64,000 nucleotides of DNA from Polyangia bacterium (lineage in GTDB: Bacteria; Myxococcota_A; Polyangia; Nannocystales; Nannocystaceae): positions 1-64,000 of the forward strand of contig JAUIFF010000017.1 of assembly GCA_030429545.1 (NCBI GenBank), written 5' to 3'. How positions within the stretch are numbered: position 1 is the first letter of the stretch; the number at the start of each line of letters is the position of its first letter. Shown in pieces: positions 7,420 through 14,704 of this stretch. The notes below the pieces were generated by a model. That model worked only from the letters and a program-made list of their open reading frames with translations. It had not been told where the DNA came from and searched no databases. The translations under genes were made by a program, and so were the position numbers.

Positions 7420-8439
7420 CTAACGGCTGTCAACACCGATGACCTTGAGCTCGAGCTCTAGGCGAATCCCAAACTGTTGGTGCACCCGGCCGCGAACCAG
7501 CTCTACAAGTTCCAAGAGGTTGGCAGCCGTACACGCCTGACCGCGCTCGACCACCAGCCAGTTGGCGTGCTTTTGGCTGACGACCGCCCCCGCAACGCGG
7601 GTGCCCTTGAGGCCAGCTTGCTCGATCAACCGGCCGGCATAGTCCCCGCTCGGGTTTTTAAACGTGCTGCCGCTGTTGGCCACTCCGGTGGGCTCGCGTT
7701 GCTTGCGACGGGCTCGCAGACCCGCGACATCGGCCTCGATTTCGCCGCGTGCACGCGGCTTGAGGCAAAGTGTTGTGCCGATCACGAGTTCGGTTTTGGG
7801 CAGGTCGGATGCCCGGTAGCGAAAACCACAGGCGTCGTGGTCACGCACGACGATCGAGCCGTCGACCCGCAGGCTGCGGACCTCGGTGACGACATCGGTG
7901 AATTCCCCTAGATAGGTGCCGGCGTTCATCACTAACCCGCCACCGACGGTACCGGGAACACCCCCTAAAAATTCGAGACCCCCGAGTTCCCACTCGGTCA
8001 CCTGCTTGAGCAACTTGCCAGTCGTGACCCCGGCCTCGACCTCGACGACCTCGGGCCTGGTTTCTGGGTCAGGTCGGGTGATCGCCCGCATTTTGCCGAG
8101 GTTGATGGTGACCCCCGGAATACCGCCGTCGCGCACCAGGAGGTTGGTCCCCGAGCCGACAAACGTCACCGGCACGCCGCGGGCATGGGTACGTGCAAGC
8201 AGGGCGGCCAGGGCTGTCGGTGTGGCCGGCCGTGCCCACAGATCGGCGAGGCCCCCGAGGCGCAGGGTGGTGTGTCGACGCATCGGTTCGTCGGGGGCCA
8301 GGGTGAGCGCCCCGGTTTCGCACATCTTGGCCAGGCAACCGTCGCTGTCGAGTTGCTGCAAAAGTTGTTGTCCGGGGCTTTGGGATGTCGAGGTCACGGA
8401 TTCCATATGCTGATACAACGATTCTCCAAAGCCACACAC
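7420..8439 (-). CDS. murB: UDP-N-acetylenolpyruvoylglucosamine reductase
   Basis: A 339-residue FAD enzyme that reduces UDP-GlcNAc-enolpyruvate to UDP-MurNAc in peptidoglycan synthesis. It has the FAD-binding segment FVGSGTNLLVRDGG, the glycine-rich LEFLGGVPGTVGGGLVMNAG and the C-terminal motif NSGSTFKNPSGDYAGRLIE. The Ser in GSTFKNP is the proton donor in the family. The start is uncertain: ATG 8439 or ATG 8406, the latter removing an 11-residue leader. It lies 48 bp downstream of murC on the same strand, an arrangement common in bacteria. Confidence 0.96.
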   Translation of the reverse strand: MCGFGESLYQHMESVTSTSQSPGQQLLQQLDSDGCLAKMCETGALTLAPDEPMRRHTTLRLGGLADLWARPATPTALAALLARTHARGVPVTFVGSGTNLLVRDGGIPGVTINLGKMRAITRPDPETRPEVVEVEAGVTTGKLLKQVTEWELGGLEFLGGVPGTVGGGLVMNAGTYLGEFTDVVTEVRSLRVDGSIVVRDHDACGFRYRASDLPKTELVIGTTLCLKPRARGEIEADVAGLRARRKQREPTGVANSGSTFKNPSGDYAGRLIEQAGLKGTRVAGAVVSQKHANWLVVERGQACTAANLLELVELVRGRVHQQFGIRLELELKVIGVDSR

Positions 8440-8487
8440 ATCACGCAGGATCTTACGGTGTTGTTTGGGTGGCAGCCATGGGTTTGG

Positions 8488-9906
8488 TTACGAGGCCGTG
8501 CGGGTGGCCAACAGGCTGGCGAGTTCGACACTTGCGTGGGTAATGCTGCCGGCACCCAGGGTGATCACGACATCGCCGGGCCGCGAAAGCTCTGCCAGCG
8601 AGGCCGCGACGTGTTTGACCGACGACACCAGGTAGGTCGGGCGGTCGGGTTTGCGGGCCCGGATCGCCGCCATCAAACGCTCACTTGTCGCCCCCGGAAT
8701 CGGCTTTTCACCGGCCGGGTGAATGTCGGTCAAGACCACGACATCGGCCTCGTCGAGGCTGGCGGCAAAGTCCTCTAAATGGTCGCGTACCCGGGTGTAG
8801 CGGTGAGGTTGGAAGGCGGCCACGATCCGGTTTTTGGCGTAGCTCACCCGCGCGCCGCCAAGAGTTGCCCGGATTTCGGTGGGGTGGTGACCATAGTCGT
8901 CGACCACCAACACCCCGCCGACATGCCCGCGCACGGTAAACCGCCGCTGGACGCCGTCGAAGGCCGCCAGGGCCGTGCGCGTGACTTCGGTGGCGACTTC
9001 GAGGGCCTCGCACAGGGCGATCGTTGCAACTGCATTGAGTACGTTGTGGACGCCCGGCATGTTGAGGGTGAACTCGCCGAGTTCGGTGACCTTGGCCAGG
9101 CGGTGGGCATGGTGTGCCCGGGCACGCACACAAAACCGCGTGACCGGACCTTCGTGGCGCAAGTTGTGAATTTGGTAGTCGGCCCCCTCGGCAAACCCGT
9201 AGGTGACGTAGCGCTTTTGCAAGGCCGGCAAAATCGCGGCGACGTTGGGGTTGTCGATACACACAACCGCCAGTCCGTAAAACGGAATCCGGTTGGCAAA
9301 GCCAATAAACGCCTGCTTGAGGCCCTCTAAGTCGCCATGGTGATCGAGGTGCTCGGCGTCGATGTTGGTGATCACGGCCATGGTCGGCGACAACAATAAA
9401 AAGCTGCCGTCGCTCTCATCGGCCTCGGCCACCAAAATATCGCTTTGCCCGAGCCGGGCGTTGGTGCCGATGGCATTGAGCTTGCCGCCAATGACCACCG
9501 TCGGGTCGACCTGGGCGTGGTTGAGCACAGTCGAAATCAGACTGGTGGTGGTGGTCTTGCCGTGGGAACCGGCGATCGCAATCCCCTGCTTGAGGCGCAT
9601 GAGTTCGGCCAACATCTCGGCCCGCGGAATCACCGGAATTTTCTGTGCATGTGCAGCGACCACCTCGGGGTTGTCCGCCTTGATCGCACTCGAAATCACC
9701 ACGACATCGGCATCGCCGATATAGCTGCCATCGTGACCGCGGTGGACCACCGCACCGAGGCGTTGCAATCGGCGCGTGGTGTCGGTGTCGCCTAGGTCGG
9801 TGCCCGATACCCGGTAGCCGAGGTTGAGCAGGAGCTCTGCGATCCCGCTCATACCGATGCCACCGATCCCTACAAAGTGAATATGCGTGTCGCTCTTGCG
9901 GAACAT
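8488..9906 (-). CDS. murC: UDP-N-acetylmuramate--L-alanine ligase
   Basis: A 472-residue Mur ligase that adds L-Ala to UDP-MurNAc using ATP. The N-terminal Rossmann motif is HFVGIGGIGMSGIAELL, the P-loop is AGSHGKTTTTSLIS (~110), the Mur-ligase acidic residues are around AEADESDGSFL, and the C-terminal domain begins near DDYGHHPTEI. ATG 9906 is a clear start. It forms a cell-wall pair with murB; no other dcw-cluster genes are adjacent, so the cluster is broken up here. Confidence 0.97.
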   Translation of the reverse strand: MFRKSDTHIHFVGIGGIGMSGIAELLLNLGYRVSGTDLGDTDTTRRLQRLGAVVHRGHDGSYIGDADVVVISSAIKADNPEVVAAHAQKIPVIPRAEMLAELMRLKQGIAIAGSHGKTTTTSLISTVLNHAQVDPTVVIGGKLNAIGTNARLGQSDILVAEADESDGSFLLLSPTMAVITNIDAEHLDHHGDLEGLKQAFIGFANRIPFYGLAVVCIDNPNVAAILPALQKRYVTYGFAEGADYQIHNLRHEGPVTRFCVRARAHHAHRLAKVTELGEFTLNMPGVHNVLNAVATIALCEALEVATEVTRTALAAFDGVQRRFTVRGHVGGVLVVDDYGHHPTEIRATLGGARVSYAKNRIVAAFQPHRYTRVRDHLEDFAASLDEADVVVLTDIHPAGEKPIPGATSERLMAAIRARKPDRPTYLVSSVKHVAASLAELSRPGDVVITLGAGSITHASVELASLLATRTAS

Positions 9907-10137
9907 AGGCTTTTTCGTCGATGCCGAGACGCGCGAGCCTACCCGGATCTATCCATTGCCATGCCGAAAATTTGGGGAAAAAGCAAAAACCCTTCGGTTT
10001 GCTGGTGGCCCTCGCAAAAGTTATGTGCACACCGCTTCACCCCGGGTTCGGGGTGGCAAACACCCACAGCCGGTGACTGCCAAATCGGTGTGGGCTTTTT
10101 CAAGCCTCATTTTTGCAACTCGTGCTACATCGACGGG

Positions 10138-11232
10138 GTGACCGATTTCGCCCGCTACATTGCGACCCGGCTCGACCCCTGGTTTCGGCAAAACCACCGC
10201 GACCTCGCCTGGCGACGCACCCGCGACCCGTATGCGATTTGGGTGTCTGAAATCATGCTGCAGCAGACCCGGGTCGACACGGTCAAGGACTACTACCCGC
10301 GGTTTCTCAAGCGTTTCCCCGATGTCGGTACGCTCGCGGCGGCCGACCAGGCGAGTGTATTAGAGGCTTGGAGTGGGCTCGGCTACTACCGGCGAGCTCG
10401 GCTGTTGCACCGCGGGGCCAAGTACGTCGCCGACGAGTGTGGCGGCAAGGTTCCCGACCGCGTCGAAGCACTGCGCAAGGTCCCGGGGATTGGTCCGTAT
10501 ACCGCTGGCGCCGTTGCCTCAATCGCGTTTGACCGGCCTGCGGCACTTGTCGATGGCAACGTCGCCCGGGTGCTGTCGCGGCTGCAGGGCGTGCAAGACC
10601 CCAAGCACCAGGATGCCAAGGCCGCGGGCCATTGGCAGGCTGCCCAGGCAATTTTAGAGGCCGCCAAGTCGCCGCGGATTGTCGCCCAGGCGTTGATGGA
10701 ACTGGGTGCGACGGTGTGTACCCCGGCCAACCCGACCTGTCTTATGTGCCCGGTGCGACCCCGGTGTGTGGCCCGGGCCCGCGGGCTGACCTCGGAGATT
10801 CCCGCCCCCAAAAAGCGGGCCCCGAGCCCGCGCGACGACCTGTGGGCGGTGGCGATTTACTCGGGAAAAAACTTGCTTGTACACAAAAGGCCGGACAAGG
10901 GTTTGCTGGCCGGGATGTGGTGCCTGCCACTTATCCCGCGGGAGGGCAATCGCGGCCGTGGTGGCAAGGGAGTTTCGCTCGCCGCCGTCCGCCGCCAAAC
11001 GGGACTGCGGGTGCGCGCGGCTAAGGAACTCGAAACCATGGTCAAGCATGTGTTTACCCACCGGGTGTGGGAACTTCACCCGTGTCGCGTTGAAGTGGTT
11101 GGCCGCCCCGAGCTGGCCGCGAACTACGCCTGGATCGATCCGGGCACACTGCCTGCGGGAGGTGTCCCAAAGGTCACAAAAAAACTACTGGCCGCCCTGG
11201 ATTGGGGCTCGCGGCCGGCCAAGAGTGCGTAG
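10138..11232 (+). CDS. mutY: A/G-specific adenine DNA glycosylase
   Basis: A 364-residue base-excision repair enzyme that removes adenine opposite 8-oxoguanine. Catalytic Glu38 is in WVSEIMLQQTRV. The helix-hairpin-helix is VPGIGPYTAGAV with Asp139 in LVDGNV. Cys194, 201, 204 and 210 give the C-X6-C-X2-C-X5-C iron-sulfur cluster. The C-terminal ~120 residues are a NUDIX-like 8-oxoG recognition domain (GLLAGMWCLP). The start is GTG 10138; upstream codons do not match the family. It is divergent from murC across about 230 bp. Confidence 0.95.
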   Translation: MTDFARYIATRLDPWFRQNHRDLAWRRTRDPYAIWVSEIMLQQTRVDTVKDYYPRFLKRFPDVGTLAAADQASVLEAWSGLGYYRRARLLHRGAKYVADECGGKVPDRVEALRKVPGIGPYTAGAVASIAFDRPAALVDGNVARVLSRLQGVQDPKHQDAKAAGHWQAAQAILEAAKSPRIVAQALMELGATVCTPANPTCLMCPVRPRCVARARGLTSEIPAPKKRAPSPRDDLWAVAIYSGKNLLVHKRPDKGLLAGMWCLPLIPREGNRGRGGKGVSLAAVRRQTGLRVRAAKELETMVKHVFTHRVWELHPCRVEVVGRPELAANYAWIDPGTLPAGGVPKVTKKLLAALDWGSRPAKSA

Positions 11233-11312
11233 GTCGGAGCGTCAGAGTTCGCCGGATACCGGCTCGCATCGCCGCCTTCGCGCCGAGCCGGACTCCCGAA
11301 CGCTTGCGTCCG

Positions 11313-11450
11313 CCACTTGCCGTTTGCGCGAGGCGTCTGCGTAGTCCTAGCCCCTCACCCGAACCTGCCTTGCGCCCCACTTGCCGTTTGCGCGGGCGGA
11401 GTCGTTGCCCCTCACCGAGCTGTTGCCATCGCGCCTCACCCGAGCCGTTT
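11313..11450. repeat. Degenerate noncoding repeats in the mutY downstream gap
   Basis: CCACTTGCCGTTTGCGCG occurs exactly at 11313-11330 and 11377-11394, a 64-bp period. CCCTCACC units at about 11352, 11409 and 11432 repeat around them. The whole gap 11,233-11,601 lacks a credible gene. The origin is unknown; it resembles the longer tract at 14,061-14,330 in general style. Confidence 0.6.
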
Positions 11451-11601
11451 TAAGGCACCCGAACCGTTGCCTACCGGTAGCGCGTCGCCCGTCGCCTTCT
11501 GCGTCACGAGCCGTTGTCCGCCCCACTCGCCGCTCTCGATGCATTACCGGCAAACAACCAAAAAACACCGCGTGGGTAGGTAATCGCGGTATCATCCGGC
11601 G

Positions 11602-12879
11602 ATGGTCTCCCTCGGCCCACTCCCAGCACTCGCGGCGCTCGCTGTGTTCGCCGGCGAGCCCGGGGCTGAGTTGTTGATACAACAATCTGATGCCGGAACT
11701 ATTACGGCTGTCAATACGACTGTGACCGGCGAGAGCTCGCTGTATACACAAATACCGCAGCAGCCGACCTTGCCCCTGGCAACCGCACCGCTGGGGGCCG
11801 CAGGTCCGCAAAATCTGCCCGAAGACCCCGGCACGCCAGTGACCCTGTTTGTCAACTTTGACGGGGCTGTGTTGCGCAAGGGCTGTGGCAACGATGCCCG
11901 CCACGACTGCAGTACCCTGGCCGAATACTTCGATGGCTACGTCGGTCCGTTTGCCGGCACCGACACACAAAAACTCGCGATTTTGCAGGCGATTCGCCGC
12001 GACCTCGAAGACTTTGGCGTGCGGGTTGTGGCCACCCGGCCGCCCGACGACGAGGACTACACGATGGTGCTGTACGGCGACTTGGGTGCCCAAGATTTCG
12101 CCGGCATTGCCCCGTACATCGACTGCGGCAATGTCTGGGGGCACGACACTTCGTTTTCGCAGGGCTACACCTCGCCCTCGACCGGCTCGACGGTGATCCT
12201 CCAAGAGGCCGCCCACACCTGGGGCTTGGAACATGTCGATTCGATCTACGACACGCTCAACCCGTTTAAAAGCTCCGCCGACCAGGTGTTTACCGACACC
12301 TGCTACAAGATCGTCGCCAACACCGACCTCGATGAAACGCTCGGGGTTTGCAACGTCGTCCACGAGCTGTTTTGCGACGCCGGCTATCAAAATAGCTGGC
12401 AGGAGATGCGCTACCTGTTTGGCCCGCCAGTGGCCGACACGCGCGCGCCGACATTGACGATCACAAGCCCAGACGACGGGTCGAAACACGTCCGCCCGGT
12501 CGAGATTCCGCTGTTGGGAGAGATCGAAGACGACCAGCACCCGCAGTTTTACGACGTCACGGTGCTGCAAGACGGCGCGGTCCTCTACGAAGATTCCAAC
12601 GCCGAACTCAACTTGATTTTGTCGAATCCGCCGGCCGGCGAGTACCGGCTGGTTGTGCGTGTGGCCGACGGTGGCGGCAATACGGCCGAAGATGTGGTCG
12701 CGTTTGAGATCCTGCCGGAGGGCACAATTTTGCCGGAGGAACCCGAGGAGCTGTCCCCGGTCGACGACGAAAATGCCGGCTGCCGCCAGGGGGCACCCAC
12801 GCCTTACCCACCGGCGATACTGCTGTTCGGGTTGGCGCTATCGCTCCGCCGCCGGCGAACATCTTGTTGTTACAAATAG
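11602..12879 (+). CDS. Exported metzincin-like protein with MYXO-CTERM-like tail
   Basis: A 425-residue protein with a hydrophobic N terminus (VSLGPLPALAALAVFAG). Residues 201-211 read QEAAHTWGLEH, matching the metzincin zinc motif HExxHxxGxxH except that the first His is Gln. Residues ~290-385 look like an Ig/FN3-like domain (TRAPTLTITSPDDGS). The C terminus has Cys (ENAGCRQGA), a hydrophobic helix and Arg-rich end (LSLRRRRTS), like MYXO-CTERM substrates that are processed and surface-anchored. It is probably a secreted or surface peptidase or inactive homologue. It stands alone between two noncoding gaps. Confidence 0.72.
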   Translation: MVSLGPLPALAALAVFAGEPGAELLIQQSDAGTITAVNTTVTGESSLYTQIPQQPTLPLATAPLGAAGPQNLPEDPGTPVTLFVNFDGAVLRKGCGNDARHDCSTLAEYFDGYVGPFAGTDTQKLAILQAIRRDLEDFGVRVVATRPPDDEDYTMVLYGDLGAQDFAGIAPYIDCGNVWGHDTSFSQGYTSPSTGSTVILQEAAHTWGLEHVDSIYDTLNPFKSSADQVFTDTCYKIVANTDLDETLGVCNVVHELFCDAGYQNSWQEMRYLFGPPVADTRAPTLTITSPDDGSKHVRPVEIPLLGEIEDDQHPQFYDVTVLQDGAVLYEDSNAELNLILSNPPAGEYRLVVRVADGGGNTAEDVVAFEILPEGTILPEEPEELSPVDDENAGCRQGAPTPYPPAILLFGLALSLRRRRTSCCYK

Positions 12880-13152
12880 TTTTGGCGCGCGTGCCCGCAG
12901 CGATCCCCGACCTGGCGCGGAGCCCGTTGATATGCAACGAACCCGGCCAAGTTTGACGAGCCACAATCATGGGGAATGCAGCAACCGGTTGCCGAGTTTT
13001 GCCCTCTCGGCATGGTCCGCACACACATTTGTCGCCAAAGATCCCAAAATCCCGGCTGTCAGATCGCTTTTGCTGGCAGGCAACAGATCTGCGTGCCCGC
13101 ATCTGTCGATTCGCCCTTTCCTGCTTCGCGCGCTTGCGGTAGGTACTTCGCC

Positions 13153-13923
13153 ATGCTCCGCCGCGCCCACCTGGCCTTGGCCCTGCCGCTGTCTCTGCTG
13201 TGCTCCGCAGGTTGTCCGCAACAAGTCACCCCCGACAGCCTCGACAAAAAAGCGGCTGCCCCCGACCCGGTCAAACCCGATGACCCGCGGGTGGTGGCAG
13301 ACTCCGGCGACCTCTACCCGGCCAAGTCCGCACCGCCGAGCGAACCCGAGGCCGCTCCGGGCTCAGGTTCCTCCGACGAAACCAACGGTGTTTGCCGACT
13401 TTTTTCGCCCAAACAACCGGAACCTGTGTGTTGCCCCGAGGACCTGGGCTTCGACATCACCAAAATCCAAAAGCACTGCGGCGAGTTTGTCTACTTAGGC
13501 GAGTCGATGTACGGGACCTGTGGCTACCACTTTATGGACCCGAAAACCGAGAAGCGCCGGTGGTTTCGACTGTCGGCCGAGGAGCACCCTTCGGCAGCCG
13601 AAGCCGCGGCCTCCCACGATCAGCTCGTGAGCACCCGAGTTGCCCGCGATCCCAACTTCAAATCGACGCCCGTGCCGGGCGTGCCGGGCGCGATGTGGTC
13701 GACCTACAACGGGATCCACTGGGCGTTTTTCCCGGGCTGGCCGCAGGTCCGCAAGCTGACCTGGCGCGACGGTTTTTGTTCGGATGAGGGCATTGTCGAG
13801 GTGATCAAGGCACTGGTCGCCACACCGCCGATCGCCGCCAAGGCCCCGCGCAAGTCGCTGGTGCCCGGGGTGCCCGATGCCAAGCCAGAAGGCGAGGCCG
13901 AAAAAGCCCAGCCGAGTGGGTAG
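13153..13923 (+). CDS. Cys-containing lipoprotein of unknown function
   Basis: A 256-residue protein with a signal peptide and lipobox (LSLLCSAGC). A Pro/Ala/Ser-rich linker to about residue 75 leads to a folded domain with several Cys (PVCCPEDLGF, KHCGEF, GTCGYHF, GFCSDEG) that may form disulfides. The C-terminal tail is Pro/Lys/Glu-rich. ATG 13153 is chosen over upstream codons because it directly opens the signal peptide. I recognise no family. It is monocistronic, with a repeat tract downstream. Confidence 0.72.
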   Translation: MLRRAHLALALPLSLLCSAGCPQQVTPDSLDKKAAAPDPVKPDDPRVVADSGDLYPAKSAPPSEPEAAPGSGSSDETNGVCRLFSPKQPEPVCCPEDLGFDITKIQKHCGEFVYLGESMYGTCGYHFMDPKTEKRRWFRLSAEEHPSAAEAAASHDQLVSTRVARDPNFKSTPVPGVPGAMWSTYNGIHWAFFPGWPQVRKLTWRDGFCSDEGIVEVIKALVATPPIAAKAPRKSLVPGVPDAKPEGEAEKAQPSG

Positions 13924-14060
13924 GCCTGAACTCCCCCAAACCGAGCGATTGTTTCGACCCCCTGAAGGCCACCGCGGCTGGCCCGGACTGGGTTTGGTCA
14001 AACCGCTCGGCCGATAATCCATTCGGCTGTCCTCCGTAAGACTGATTGTCGTAACCTCGA

Positions 14061-14330
14061 AACCTTGGCTGCGTTCCCGTTGTCTGTGCCCGCGGGTAGG
14101 CTCCGGTCTTTCGGTCCAGACGGGCCGTTGTCTACCCGAAACCTTGGCCCTGCGTTCCCGCTGTGTTCGCTCGCGGGTAGGTCTTTCGGGTCGTTTTCTA
14201 CTCCGCAACCTTGGCCCTGCGTTCCCGCTGTGTTCGCTTGCGGGTAGGCTCCGGTCTTTCGAAATCGCCTTTGTCCTGCGTTAGCGGTGTGTGGGTAGGT
14301 TCCGGTCTTTCGGTGTTGTCTACTCCGAAA
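14061..14330. repeat. Four degenerate intergenic tandem repeats (~58-78 bp)
   Basis: Units begin near 14061, 14139, 14207 and 14265. Each contains variants of AACCTTGGCCCTGCGTTCCC, then GCGGGTAGG and GGTCTTTCGG. Spacing shrinks from about 78 to 58 bp through internal deletions. The tract fills most of the gap 13,924-14,319; the rest shows nothing clear. Opposite-strand reading frames exist only because the repeats lack stops. Confidence 0.8.
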
Positions 14331-14601
14331 GACCGCCGAGTGCTGCCCCGACCCGGCGGATCTCGGCGGTGCGGTGCGGTCGAGCCTCGATGAGTGCCTG
14401 CCACAACTCCGGATGGGTCAGCAGGCCGTGCCGGCGGTAGAGGTTGGCAACTTCAAACGCGAGGTGGGCGAGCGACACACTCGCACCCGGCAAATGCGGC
14501 GCAAGGCGTTCGCCATCGGGACCCATGTGGACAAACTGGCGCAGCTGTTGGGCGTCGAACAGCGACTCTAATAGCTCGGTAAACTGGCGTATGGAAGTCA
14601 C
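14320..14601 (-). CDS. Solo effector-associated (death-like) domain protein
   Basis: A 93-residue all-helical protein. Its pattern is LLESLFDAQQLRQFV, a Gly-Pro loop, LPGASVSLAHLAFEVANLY, RRHGL and ALIEARPHRTAEIRRV. This fits the small death-like or effector-associated domains that act as adaptors between components of bacterial conflict and cell-death systems, usually fused to proteases, GTPases or NTPases. Here it stands alone, as in systems where partners share the same domain in trans. The start is GTG 14601. No partner carrying the domain is visible nearby; the CHAT locus is 23 kb away. The family subtype is unsure. Confidence 0.6.
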   Translation of the reverse strand: MTSIRQFTELLESLFDAQQLRQFVHMGPDGERLAPHLPGASVSLAHLAFEVANLYRRHGLLTHPELWQALIEARPHRTAEIRRVGAALGGLSE

Positions 14602-14657
14602 AGGGCGGCGATCCTAGCAGCTGCGGTCGCGGCCGCAAAGTCGTTGCACAGACAAAC

Positions 14658-14687
14658 AAAAAGCCCACCGCGTGGCGATGGGCTTTT
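14658..14687 (-). terminator. Intrinsic terminator of the permease gene
   Basis: AAAAGCCCA and TGGGCTTTT form a 9-bp stem with an 11-nt loop. On the minus strand it is followed by TTTTTGTTTG, just past the stop of the leftward permease gene. Confidence 0.85.
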
Positions 14688-14704
14688 GCCGATTGGAGCT
14701 TGGC

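Noticed and set aside
13495..14208. Minus-strand Arg/Glu-rich frame across the repeat tract
   Set aside because: It runs through the noncoding tandem repeats and antisense to a lipoprotein with a good signal peptide; no domain is seen.
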